This document shows, piece by piece, positions 16,371 through 28,860 of a DNA stretch of 64,000 nt. Each line of letters begins with the position of its first letter. Position 1 is the first letter of the stretch. This stretch comes from Sciurus carolinensis. Taxonomy: Eukaryota; Chordata; Mammalia; Rodentia; Sciuridae. The DNA lies in contig NC_062223.1 in assembly GCF_902686445.1 (NCBI RefSeq), positions 61,005,498 to 61,069,497 on the forward strand, in the 5' to 3' direction. The position numbers and the translations under genes are program-made. The notes beneath the pieces were generated by a model, which was not told the origin of the DNA, did no database searches, and saw only the letters and a list, made by a program, of their open reading frames with translations.

Positions 16371-19300
16371 TCTAGCTCTTCCTAATTTAGGTTTCTTAAC
16401 AGTTATTTTCAGGATGATGTTGGGTGTCTGTGCCTGGCTGGAAGTGTTTTGCCCCATAAACTTATGTAATATTCTTTTCATATTTAACTTTCCAGTAAAA
16501 CTTCTGTTGTTTTTGTGGGATATTCTTACTCTTTGGGAGAAGATGGTGTATGTGGCTCTTTTGAAGTCCTTCTCTGCTACAGGGATCCAGTCCTTCTTGC
16601 TCTAATTTCATATTCAATTCCTCTCCTGTATGGTTGGAGTCCTTCTCTGTGACTATCGAATATTGAAGGGTTGCCAGCTATCTGTTGACTACCAAAAAAG
16701 AAAAGAAGAAAAAATGGAGACAGATTACCCTAGACTGAAACGCTTTCATTTTGTGGGTGCAATTTAATGCCAAATTTTACATTCCAACCTAGAATGAGGA
16801 AAACTTAACCCCCACTCCCCCAAAGAAAATAATCCTTTGACATTTTCTTTTCTATTGCTTCGGATCTGCCTTTTTGGATAATAATAGGGAGTAATCACTA
16901 CTAAGAAGGAAGAGAACAAGATCAAAGCCACCTTGGAAGTCGCCTAAGGAGGAGTCCCAGAACTTGTTGCCTGCCTCCCTTTTTCCTTTCACTTTGATAT
17001 GAGAGAGAGATAGGGGGTTTCCACGCAGACATGACTAGACATGTGTGCTGACAGAGTATCTGCTGTCTTCTACACAGCCAGAAGAGATTCCTTTTCTAAG
17101 GCTTTCTTGTGGCTGTAGAAAGGGCACCATATTTCAGAGCATTTTGAGAATCTACTCTAATTAGAAGAGATAAAAAGAGAGATAATTGGACATTAGGCAC
17201 TAGCTCTTCGGTGTGATGACAGTTTGCGACCTTATCCAATCAGGACAGTCAGTGTGAGGCACTTTTAAGTGCTCTGAAGATTGTGAAAGCAGGTGACCTT
17301 GGCTCAAACTCAAAACTACCTAATCTCTTCTTTTGCCTAATTTTTCACTTAATTGGTTTTCTCCCTACCCCTGCTATCACTGACCCCTGATGTGTCAAAT
17401 CTAGCTTCTGTTGGGTTTCTGGAAATCATGATGTCATACTTGTGAGTGCCAGAGCTGCAATAGTGCCACAGCAATGCTGATATACAAGTACAGCAGATGC
17501 CTCGTGTCTGTTACTTTCATTAGACTAAATAGGGAACCCATGAGTGCAAGAACCTTCATAACTTTGCAGTTTATATTTGGCTGGACTGAGAGTTTCCTAG
17601 GTTTTTGTTTATTTTTGCTCTGTTCTCTTGCCTCCATTTTCTGCACCTTTTTCCTGCATGTCAGGAAACCTTTGATCTGTTTGATTGTATGGTACGCTAG
17701 TAGAAAAAGATTGACCTTCCTTGAAAGGCAGGTTTCCCCAGCTTTCCTGATACAAGTGTGGCATGTTTAATAGGACATCCACACAGTAGATGCCTATATA
17801 TCTATGCTGCTATACAAAGAGCAAAGGTAGGAAATTTTAATCCTATATTGCTTTATTGTTATTAAAACTCTTCTTTCTTTTCTAGCTACAGTCCCCTCCT
17901 TTGACAAGATAAAATGTCAGCTATGTCAACAATCATGAACATGATAAACTTGATAATAAGGAAGTATTACAATTATGTTAACTGGTTTTACTTATACAGA
18001 GAGATTCTTAAGGAAAAAAACCCCACAATATATTGCTCATGTCCCAACAGATCATTCAGAACTGGTCTTCTCTGTCCAATGTTACAGTTAATTTGTCCTT
18101 TAAGGGTTGTCATTTCTAATATTAATGAACCTGGGTAAATCTGAGCATTTACAGTTATACCCTATAAGCCTGAAAGTTTGTATCAGGCAGAAAAAATATA
18201 AAAATTTAAAGACCCTTCTTTCATTAACATACTCCAGTCTTTCTTTGTTTAAAATCATGAAAAAACAGGAAGGACCATTTTTTACACAACTGTGCTGATC
18301 TAAGGCATGGTTTTTTCTGTCTCAGGGGCATAATATGAGGGGAAAGAAGGCCAAAGAATGCTATTTTTAGTTGAACAGTTCAGCAGATGGAGGCGTGAAT
18401 ACTCATATATCTGAAGGTTGAGGGGCTTGAACCATTAATTTTGATAATGTATTTAACCCTGGGAACAATCAGAAACTGTAACTCTAAGGTTACAATGCTT
18501 TTGACCTTTAGAGAACAGAGGGCACTTGCTACAGTAAACAATATATTATATTGCTACTTATTCCAATTCTCTCACCCGTATAAATTTCAGGACCAGTTGC
18601 CATTTGCTTTCCTCAGCTATGTTAGCATTGGTCCTTAAGTAAGTCAAAAAGAATGTTAAAGAAAGGGGACCAGTATAATGAGGAAGTCATGTAAATATGG
18701 CCTTTAAATTGCTATGATGTTAGATTGGTTCTGAAAAAATATTCTCAGGAACCAAGCTCTGAATGACTTTTTTAAAATAAAAAGGTGGTTTAAATGTATT
18801 GATTCTTATCATGTGGTTACTTTCAATATGATAGATCCTTAATTTTGTTTTATTTTGTTTTTAATTGGGGTAATGTTGTCTCATAACTTATATCAAACAC
18901 AATCTGGTGCCATATGCAGTGATACACCTGTCTCGTGCCTTCTTATTAAATGATGCATGCTTCTCTTTAGCAAATACAGCAGTTAAATATCACACAGCTT
19001 AAGAATTTCTAATTAAAATATCTCCACATGTCAGCATATTGGTAATGTATTATTTTAATCCATTTATTTTGTTTATGAAACAGTGACATATGTTTAGATT
19101 GTGAAATATATGAGCCTTAAAAATCACTTTATTGAAGAAAATTAATTCCTACAATACTGTCTGGATAACGTGTTCACTCACCCAGCCAGCCACTGGCTGC
19201 ACTGCCAGTCTTAATGTTGAGTCGACACACTTACCAGTCTCATCCACATAACAGTCTTGGAAAGAAGCATAGCAGTTCTTTTTCTTAGCTCCAAATGATA

Positions 19301-20610
19301 GGGTTTTTCTTTCTATAGTTTTTTTTTCCTTACTTATTAATTCGAATCTATCCCTCCAAAACACTTTTTGTTGCCCTTTTAAAAAATACAATGAAGGATG
19401 GGACTGAGTATTTGTATAGGAGATTCTGAAAGACCAATCAAAATTAAAACAAGCTAGTTACCTTTCCAAAGTTAGACATAGTAATTTGTTTGTCAGCAGG
19501 GAGATGTTTGGGTCAGCTCTGAGATAAAGTGACTGTCAGCAGTTATTCCTCCAAGACAAGTAATTTCACTCAATGTATTACTGACAGATTGCTCACTTCT
19601 CTGAATCACCAGAGAAAACAAACTTAATATTGTTACAGGCAGAGTTTCTGTCTTCATTAGCTCCAGAGAATGATTTTTATCGAGCATTCAAAGCCCACCA
19701 ACCTTTAGTTGGAACATATTTTAACATACTAGTTCTTAATAATGATAGTACAGGTAATTGTCTAAATGAAGGAATTGTATAAGGAAATTTAAAAATATCA
19801 ATATAAATACCTTTTCACTTTTAGTTGATGGACATTCTCTGTGGTTTAGGGGAAATTTGAGGAGGAGTATAATTAGAACCTTAAGGCACTAAGAAAATCT
19901 ATCAACCATAAGTTATGTTATTCTTAAATGAAACAAACTCTTGCCAAGTTTGCAGAGATAGAGAACAATTGAAGTTTTTGCAAAAGCAAATACGAGCACA
20001 TATTTTATTTAAATTATATTGTCAATTTTTGTTCTACAAATAGAAAATGAAGAAGTGCCCATCAGCATAGGGAATGCTCTATTTCTATTTTAGTTCCAGC
20101 CTAAGTCTTTATGATATTATATTTAGATGCTCTGTTCTAGCTTGTACCCTGTCTTCTCTTCTCATTTGCAATTGTAAACATGCCTCGTGCTGTGGAGGAT
20201 TGGGAGGGCCAGTTAGCTTTACTAGGAGGTTTAGGAGGTTTTGATTTCTAATAGAGAAGAGGTTTGAATAAAGAGTTGATTAGAGTAACCTATTGCTGGC
20301 CACCCAATGGAGAAAGAGGAATGCACTGATTCAAAGCTTGTTTTGAGGATACCAACCATGGGGTGTACTTTGAGGGGAAGCTTGCTTTTTTCTTAATCAG
20401 TCTGCATTCACCGCCTCTGACTCTTTTCTTAACTTTTATGAGTGTGGTAGAACTTGAGAAAACCATTACACCTAGGATTAGATGAGTTGTGGGCTAATTG
20501 AATGAGCTCTACTTGTGGATTCAGAGCCTTGTGCTGAGTTTCCACTAATGCTTTCCTGCTCTATTGTCTGGCACATTGTCAAAATATCTTCTCTTTTTAA
20601 AAAAAAACTT

Positions 20611-20758
20611 TCTCATTGTAAAAGGTAATATATATACACATATAAGCATATATATAAAATGGTACGTAATATATATCTAATGGTATATTATATATATTAT
20701 ATATAATGGTATATATACCACATTTATATATAATTATATATTACCTTTTATAATGAGA
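20611..20758. repeat. AT-rich inverted repeat with 22-bp arms
   Basis: The left arm tctcattgtaaaaggtaata+ta (20611-20632) pairs with 20737-20758 at 21 of 22 positions; the single mismatch is G opposite T, which pairs as a wobble in RNA. The 104-bp spacer is nearly pure A/T with many TATA steps. It could be an old palindromic transposon end pair or a grown microsatellite hairpin. I could not name a family. Confidence 0.85.
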
Positions 20759-21452
20759 GGCAAGTCTAATACATTATAGTGTAAGTCATGGAATTCAGGG
20801 ATTTTGTCTCTTTCTTTTATTTTGAAATCCCCAATATTGCTTGGTACGGTGTTTGGTAAAATGAATGAATGAATGGATTTCATCTTTGGTGTTCATCTGT
20901 CACTCAAACTTCTTTGAAAACTTAAAAGAAAAACCATCAAGTGCTTTGTCTGTAGGAGGCATTATCTCTTGTAAACAACTTAATTTCTATATAGGCTTCC
21001 TAAGAAAAAATGCAGGCTCCTATGAATCTTAATGGATGCTGAAGAAATAGAGGTATATTACAGAAGGATGCAAAATATGAAGACAAAGCCTAGTTCTTGG
21101 AAATTGGACTTGTTAATAGTCAATGAACCAGAGGAAGTCTGTCTTTACCCACAAATTAAAATATTGAGTGAACTAGATTTTCTTTTGGAAAATTGGTTTT
21201 TACTTGGCTTTAAGGTAATACCTAAAAGTTGGATCTTCTTACATAAGCTCTGTTATTCATTGTGTTTAAGTTATTCAATTGGTGGGATATTCAGTTCTAC
21301 TCACAAAAGGTAGTTCAGTGGAGTCCAGGACTTTTGAATGGCAAAACCCATGCAGTCCTCTGTCTTCCTTTAATGTAAGATTTCTATGAGCAGTCATTTA
21401 GCTCCAACCCACTAATTAATTAATTCAACAGGAAGCTCCTAGTATATAAATA

Positions 21453-21778
21453 TGGTCAACCTTCCACTATTTGTGGATTCCACATCTGTGGGTTCAACCA
21501 ACCTTGAATCAAAAATATTTAGAAAAAAATTTGCATCTATACTGAAATCGTACAGTCTACTTTTTCTTGTCCTTATTCCCTAAGCAATACAGGACAACCA
21601 CCATTTACATAGTGTTTACATTGCATTAGGCATTATAAGTAATCTAGGGATGATTTAAAGCATATAGGAAGATATGCATAGGTTGTATACAAATACCATG
21701 TATTTTATATAAGGGACTTGAACATCCACAGACTTTGGTGATTATGAACCAACCTCATCTGTATATTTAGGAACAACT
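21453..21778. mobile_element. Tigger-group (Tc1/mariner) non-autonomous transposon
   Basis: It contains the familiar 'gtggattccacatctgtggg' then 'ttcaaccaacc' left end, 'ttccctaagcaatacaggac' in the middle, and 'agggacttgaacatccacag' at the right. It is flanked by TA dinucleotides. It lacks any transposase frame and is an old copy. The exact subfamily name is uncertain. Confidence 0.8.
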
Positions 21779-23339
21779 ATAATTGTATTTAAATACACTA
21801 CTTTGTAAGATATATTATTTCCTTGAATAAAAACAGATATTTCTGTTCCTTTTACTAAATAACTTTTAAAGTATTTTTATTGTCTTTTTTCAAAGCATAT
21901 ATATCATGTGTCTGCATGTGTATGTGTTGCAATGAGTCACCTTGGAATTCAGAGAGATGATATGGCTATGGATATATTAGAAAGCTTATAAGCAAAACAT
22001 TCTAGTTTTAAAATATGCTTTTTTCCAGTTTCCAATGATATAGTAAGTTAACATTTAGGAAAATTATATCAGAAGAAGATTTGATAAGTTATTTTGACTT
22101 CTCACATAACAGAACAGACTGAGCAAGGAAAAAACATTTTTGAAATAATATTTTAATTAAAAGGATTGAGCAGCTGTAATTGGGGGGTTTCCCTCACAGA
22201 TATGTCCCAGATTCAGCATAGAACTTCTGACCACTGGCCCTAGCATCTGATCATTACTACTCTCAGAGTTCCTCCTTTCTCCTTATGCTACAGGTCTGTA
22301 TGTTTATGAAAGTCTATTTAACTTGTAAAATCAGGGAAAGTTTTTAATGATTTAAACTATGTTATTGTTTGGAACTTCTCATATTTTGCCTGTCCTAGAT
22401 GATAAGGATTAGGATAATAACTGGATTCTGTTACATATCTTCTAAGCTTAAAGGCTACTAATAAAGGATTATTTTCTCAATTAAATGTAAATAAGCATTA
22501 AACATCTATTGCACTCTGAACTGAATGCTATATGGATAAAAATATCATCATATATTCCCTTGTTTATTCACCTCTTATAATTGATGACAATGTAGTAATT
22601 TTGTATCAAATTGAGAGGAATTAATAGAACATTCTTTTCCCAGTTTTATAAACACAAATTCCTTTATATTGATAATAATTTCATTCAAATTTAGCTAAGT
22701 AGATGCATTTTCCCCATTTAATAGATTAGAATATGGAAGCCAAATAGAACCAAATAAATACCCCAATTTGGTGAAACATAGATTTAAACTAGAATTCTTA
22801 ATTTTCAGTAAACTGCATTAAGAGTTCATTCATCATTGTGTGTTTCTCTTATAACACCAGCTATAATATCCATAGCCAACCTTTTATGTTGTAATATCTA
22901 AATTAACCTAGACCATGATCCTTGGTACCTTGTCAGTGATTTCCCTAGAACTATTGTTCTTGAGTAGTGTGAACTAAAACAGAAGTAAATTAGTGATATA
23001 TATGTCTGAAGAACTTATTACTTAATATATATCCATGTGTTTGACTATCTCAAACCCGATAAAGTACAAGTCTAGAGTGCTCATTTGAAGCAAGTTTAAA
23101 ACACAGTTGCTTTTCACCTTGAAATTTAATTTGGGGGTTATCTCAAAAGTTTTCACTCAAACTCACCTATTCACTTAAAAATTATAGAATGAAACATTAC
23201 ATACTTATGAAATCTTTACTTGAAAACACAATCATTAACTTTGAATGTGACTAGTTTGATTACTGTATCATGAAAGTTGTTTCAAATCTACCTTTAAAAG
23301 AGGTTATGAGTGACTTCTCTTATGAGGAAATTTGAAAAA

Positions 23340-23770
23340 TGCTATATGATACTATATAATTCCAATTCTATGACATTCTAGAAAAGACAAAACTATGGAG
23401 ACAGCAACAATATCAGTGGTAGCCAGGGGTTGGAGGTGGGGAGTGAGATGATTAGCAGAGCACTGAGGATTTTTAGGGCTAGGAATATACTCTGTATGAG
23501 GCTGTAATGGTAGATACATGTCAACATACATCTGTCCAAATACATAGAATGTACAGCATCAAGAGTGAACCCTAATGTAAGCTATGGGCTTCGGTAGCTT
23601 ATGATATGTCAATGAAGGCTCATCAATTAATAAGGCACATATACTACTGCAAAGGGGGAAGTTGATAATGGGAGAGACGATACATGCGTGGGGTGGGGGG
23701 AATATTTCAAGTTGCTAGGCAACCTTAGTTTTGCAGTGAACCTAAAACTATTCTAAAAACCAAATCTTTT
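23340..23770 (+). mobile_element. Old L1M/L1ME 3' end, sense
   Basis: Diagnostic wording includes 'atgacattctagaaaagaca', 'gtggtagccaggggttggag' and 'gaacctaaaactattctaaa', which belong to the 3' UTR of old L1M elements. It ends in a short A-rich run. It has no coding capacity. Confidence 0.8.
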
Positions 23771-23804
23771 TTTAAAAAGTTTATAACCAAATCACAACAA
23801 ATCT

Positions 23805-24110
23805 AATCATTTAGTTATTCAACAGGTATTTATTTAGTGCCTGTTATGTACCAGGTCCTACTCTAGACAGTAATCCTTGTTTGGGGCAATTTTTCCTTCC
23901 AAGGGTTTGTTGATAATGTCTGGAGACACTTTTTATTGTTTTGATTAAAGGGAGTTGAAGAGGATTATAACTGGTATTTGGTGGGAAGGGGCCAAATAGG
24001 TGCTGCTAAAACCTGAGATGTATTGAACAACACCCAATAAATCAAAACCTGCCCTCACAGAGTTTATGTTCTAGTGGGGCAAAGGACAACAGGGAAAGGA
24101 ATATATAATA
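23805..24110 (-). mobile_element. L2 LINE 3' end, antisense, split by an insertion
   Basis: The left piece (23805-23878) reads 'ttcaacaggtatttatttag' and 'gttatgtaccaggtcctact'. The right piece (24048-24110) reads 'aacctgccctcacagagttt' and 'atgttctagtggggca'. Together they form the reverse complement of the L2 3' end ('...ctcaataaatatttgttgaa'). The middle is foreign; see the next entry. Confidence 0.75.
23879..24047. mobile_element. DNA-transposon fragment (hAT/MER-type) nested in L2
   Basis: 'ttgataatgtctggagacac' and 'gtgctgctaaaacctgagat' resemble a common non-autonomous hAT-Charlie-group repeat ('caatgtctggagacattttt ... gatgctgctaaacatcc'). It sits exactly between two L2 pieces that are adjacent in the L2 consensus. 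The subfamily was not determined. Confidence 0.6.
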
Positions 24111-24299
24111 ACAAATTGGGATTACAAATCTTATGCATCTTAACAGAAGTATCTTCACCTACCTACCTATCTATCCACCTGAATTTCGATGGGCACGTTT
24201 TTAAAAATTAATACCCGTTCAGTTGTTTTCCTTAGTTTTTTGCTTCACTTTGATCTTCAAAACTAAAACTTTTATTCTAGCCAGTGACCTCTGACTAGA

Positions 24300-24370
24300 A
24301 CAGGCTGGGGCTCAAATCCAGGGCTTGGTGGATGCTAGCAAAATTTACTACCAGAGCTATACTCCCAGCC
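24300..24370 (-). mobile_element. ID-type SINE, highly diverged
   Basis: 'ggctggggctcaaatccagg' through 'ccagagctatactcccagcc' matches a reversed ID SINE with many changes. No target duplication was seen. Confidence 0.7.
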
Positions 24371-24694
24371 TTTGGGTTTTGATAAGGGAATATTATTTCT
24401 GATTTTAACAGTCTGTTCTTCAGAGTAAAGTAAGTATGAAATTTGGTGAGGACCTGGGAGCTGTTCATTAGTTTTTAGAGGATGTCATTTCTTGAGATCC
24501 CACTGGATGAATAGAATCATAACCTATACTTGAGGTGTAAATTAGATATTGCAAAGGAAACTTGAATTTATTTCTAAAACAAAACAAAAAACACTAGATA
24601 TCAGTAGTGTGAATATTAAATATGCATACACATGTATACACATGTGTATGTATGTAATACCTATTTTGTAGTTTTAAAAGCAATTTATATTTAA

Positions 24695-24820
24695 CCTTTA
24701 TAATAAATGTGTTTTAATATTATCCCCATGCTTTCAAGGAAGAAATTAAAGCTCAAATGAGTTAAGTGACTTGAACCAGATTACTTATCTAGTAAACAAA
24801 ATAGGACTGTAGTAGGTGGT
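24695..24820 (-). mobile_element. MIR-like SINE fragment
   Basis: 'tattatccccatgctttcaa' then 'aagctcaaatgagttaagtg' 'acttgaacc' matches the reverse MIR core plus its 3' region. It is old, and the edges are approximate. Confidence 0.55.
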
Positions 24821-27249
24821 TTAAATGTATTTTAAATTTTATTTCTCAGCCAGAGTCCTTTGCTTTAAATTCTGCTGACTATTAATATAGGAAGCACAAG
24901 TCATTTAGAAGATTTCTTGCATAACTTATTCCTCTTTTATGGTGATATTTAAGTGAAGCAAAGGTAATTTTAAATTAAATTACAAAAGGGAAAAATCCCA
25001 AAGTCAAGACAGCATTCTCAGGATCCCAAAGTGTTTATATATTTTTCAAATTTCCAGTTATCCAGAAGAAACTTCAAGACTAATAGAATTTTAAAAGGAT
25101 GAGAACTGCTATGACAAAAACGGTCTTATTCTGTAACTTCCCTTTGAGAAAAATGCTTAGATTGCTGCACCAAATGCTGGAACACTATTCTTTAGAGAGT
25201 TTCTGGGGCTGTCTTACAATTTCAAAGTTTTGATGAGTCTCCTGGAGTAGCTGGGGATTGTGTCCTTGGCCATCCCTAGCCTGTGCAGCCCTCTGAGTGT
25301 GTTCAGCAGGTTGCATGCCAGCAGAGGAAGCAGATGTTTGGCCATACTGGAATGGAGCGCCTGCTGCATCAGGAGCTGGGTATTCCTCTTGACATCTGGA
25401 CATTGCTGGGTCGGGATGTCTGCCTCAGGCCAGGAGGCTGCGGGAGCTGTGGGGCAGAGAGCACAGAGTCTTTGCTGCTCTTTAAGCGATTAGTGCACTG
25501 AAGCAGTAATAATGTTGAATTATCGCTTGGCTGCTTTCTTCTCAGGAATCTTGGGACAATGGGAGAGTCAGGAAGGAGTATTTACAGTAAAGTCATGTTC
25601 AGAGAGACAAGACTAATTATAGAGCATTAAAGAGCTTTATTTTAAATGATTTAATTTATAAGTAGCTGTGGACAGTGTATGAAACTTTTTAGAATCATAA
25701 ACCCAGAAGCTGAAAGGGACTTTTCTAATTTAAAATGACTAATAGAGAAGCACTTTTTCAGCAAGAGTCCAGTGTTAGAGTTTGGTTAAGTTGTGCTACA
25801 TAAGAGAATAGCATCTGCTAAAAAGGGGCAATATACTAATACCTGTAGATGCTGGGGAAGTTTTCCCTAACTTGAGGGAAAACAAAACTTTTAGGTAAGA
25901 GATTGACTGAATTATAGACTGACTGGCTTTTAGTGTTTCACTTTATCACATTGAAAACTGGTCATTTTGCTACCCAAAGCTGAAACCATCTGTTACGCCA
26001 ATTTCCTTTATGATAAGTGTTATTTAAGCACAATGGATGTGGAAATGGGTAGTTTAAAATGTATTTTGTGATGAACAGTTGTCACATTATGTTGCTTTGC
26101 CTCTTGTAATTTTTCATTAGTGAGACCTCTGTGCTCGAAGAAGCCTTCTTATGAACAGATTATGGCCATTTGTGTTCAGGGTAATATATTGGAGAAGAAC
26201 ACTGAGCTGCTCTCGCTTAACCTCTCGTATTCTAAGGGGGTTATATTTAATTAACACTGGGGAGAGGGTGATCTGAGAGGCTGTGAAAGTGATTGAGCTG
26301 CATTTTCTAAGCTCTGCTCTAGTCAGCTGGGAGAGAAATATCTTTTAAAAAATTAGAAAGTACTGTTTTCTGAAATTCCCCTTAACTAAGCTGTATTTCA
26401 ACGGACCATTTAATGCTCAAATGGACAAAGGTATTACTTCAGTCATTGAATTGTGTCAAACTCCTTCTCAGAGGCCCAGTTTAAAAACTCTATAGAAAAA
26501 GTGGTTTAGCCTCACATTCCCAGTGGATTATCTCTCAGTCTGCTTGAAAAGAAAAGCAAATAAATAAAAGTAAATTTTAAAATAAAGGAGAAACACTGTC
26601 CCTGAGTAGAATGGTTTGCCCTCTCACTGGCATTGCTGTCCAGAATTCACAGCTTCTTAGCTCACGCCTCATAGAAAAGACACCCCACTTGGCAGTGCTG
26701 CTGTTCACCAGCTAAGGATTTGTTCCTCCAGGCCAAGGAAGCATTTGTTCCAGGTCCCCAGGGGCAATTCCTGCATAATATATAGTTATGTCATTGACTC
26801 AGACATAGCACAACAGAGAGCAAGATCATGAGAGCAAGAGAGAGATGCTTTATTGAGATAGGAGAGGCCTAGATGTGACTTATTTGGATGGAAATGCTTC
26901 ACTTAGCCATTCATTTATCGATCATTTTAATAAAGAAGGATTTCTTAGTTGCAGAACAGAAAGTCATCTGTCATGCACCTATATCCAATCCCGTGCTCCT
27001 ATTTTTGCATCTACCTCTGCCTACAATTTTTGATTATGAAACACAGTTGCCAAATATTGACAAACCTCACTATGAAATGGAAATATGACTGTGTATCATA
27101 AGGTAATAATTTGTGACCATTTATTGAATCAATCTGCTATCCTTTGTATAGCAGCTGACTCCCTCTCAACATGTTTTCTATCTACACATTAGTGAATGAC
27201 TTGGAAGTTTTAAGAAAGCAGTGTTCCTTGGTTCCACACAACCTCTGCA

Positions 27250-27412
27250 TTTAAAAGAACTAAGTGACCATGAGCTGATTTCCTCTGAATCTCAGTCTTC
27301 TCAACTGTAAAGTGAGAATAATAACATCTCTCATAGGATCCTGAAGAGGATCCAAGAGATAATGCACAGACACAGTGTCTGCTGCATAGTAGATGCTCAA
27401 TAAATATGATTT
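27250..27412 (+). mobile_element. MIR SINE, fairly long copy
   Basis: In sense order: 'ctgaatctcagtcttctcaa' (core), 'gtaaagtgagaataataaca', 'gataatgcacagacacagtg', and the 3' end 'agatgctcaataaatatg'. This is an ancient tRNA-derived SINE that predates rodents. Confidence 0.8.
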
Positions 27413-27487
27413 CTCTCAATACCCTTATGCTTGTATCTCTGATTCATCCACTGATTTAACACATATTTTAAAATCTTTAAATTAAAT

Positions 27488-27590
27488 TGCTTAGGGCCTC
27501 ACTAAATTGCTGAGACTGGCTTTGAACTTGTGATCCTCCTGCCTCAGGCTCCTGAGGAATTAACAGGTGTGCACCACCATGCCTGGCTCA
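27488..27590 (-). mobile_element. B1-type (7SL-derived) SINE, antisense
   Basis: 'ttagggcctcactaaattgc', 'tttgaacttgtgatcctcct' and 'gtgcaccaccatgcctggct' are the reversed B1 half of sciurid SINEs. The ID half is missing. Confidence 0.85.
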
Positions 27591-27959
27591 AAATAATTCT
27601 GTCCTTATGTCTGTGTGTGATGACTGCTTCTGATTTCAAAATATACAGACATAGTATAGTGCTCTTTAGCAGAAAGTGACAACCAGTTGGCAATATGGAT
27701 AGTTCTTACTGATCACGAAAAAATATTATGGTATTGAAAGAAAGGCCTTCAAAACAAACAATGAGATTGTAAAATTCCATAGATTTCCAGAATAGAAAAG
27801 TCTGCAGAGGCCTTCAAATTCAAGTCCTAATTCTAGTCTTGGTATCATGAGCTCAGAAGAATTGATCTTCTTGATGTCTTGATTCCATTAAATTGATTTA
27901 GGAATAATACCCCTCATAGGGCAGTTGTGACAATACTTAGGAAAATGCTAGTGAAAAGA

Positions 27960-28065
27960 ACTATGTGAATCGTTTGATTTTATAGTTGAAGAGTATGAGG
28001 CCCAAAAAGATCAATTAACTTGTCCAAAACCACTAAGCTAGTCAGTGCCCTGGGCTAAGGTATGT
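27960..28065 (-). mobile_element. MIR-like SINE fragment
   Basis: 'ttttatagttgaagagtatg' 'aggcccaaaaagatc' 'aattaacttgtccaaaacca' corresponds to the reversed MIR/L2-type core. It is old and partial. Confidence 0.55.
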
Positions 28066-28374
28066 AGAATTGTGAGGCAATAGTGTAAAGAACTAAATTA
28101 GATTTCTTTTTGTACATAAATTTTGGCTAAGTTGAACTGAACTTAAACAGATGACCAGTATCTTATGCACAGTATCTTATTCTCCCACCGGTCCTAGGTG
28201 GGAGTGGATAGGAGATAAGTTTTAGTAGAGATATATTTCTTGATGCAATTGAATGAACCAACTAATGAAGAGGATTCATTTAAAAACCAAAATACCTGGT
28301 TACCATGTTTGTAATAGTAACAAGGCTAAAGTGTAAACATATTAAAATGATAAGGGAGTAGTTATTTAATTTGT

Positions 28375-28860
28375 TCACTCATATATTAATTCTCCAATGT
28401 TTATTAAATGTCTACCATGTAGTAAGCACTCTTTTCTATTTTGAGCATACTAAAATCAGTAAAACTTGACCCCTACCCACAAAAGGGCTCACAATCTAAT
28501 AAGCAATATGATAATTGTTAAAATAGATATGTTCCCAGAGTGAAAATGCTTTGGAAGGAGGCATTGTTTAGCTGGGTTGGAAAGCACTGGCAAACTTCAT
28601 GAACAAGGTGTTGGTAAAATTGAATCTGGAGAGTATAACTTCACTATGTTTAGGGGCAAGGATGCAGAATGGCAGAAGTACAGATAAGAGAAGCTCTCCA
28701 GATAGAAAGAACAGTCTGCCCATAGGTGTAGCAGCAGCAATAAACAGCATGGCACATTGGGCACCAGTTGGCACAGGCTGAATGTTCAGGAGCAATAGTA
28801 GGTGAGATTGGAAAGGTAAGCATGGGGTCACATGGCAGAGCACTTTTACACCTCACTTGG
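28375..28860 (-). mobile_element. L2 LINE 3' region, antisense
   Basis: It begins 'atgtttattaaatgtctacc' 'atgtagtaagcactc' (reversed L2 3' end). It continues through 'gggctcacaatctaataagc' into the GA-rich region that precedes the L2 tail. No coding frame survives. Confidence 0.65.
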
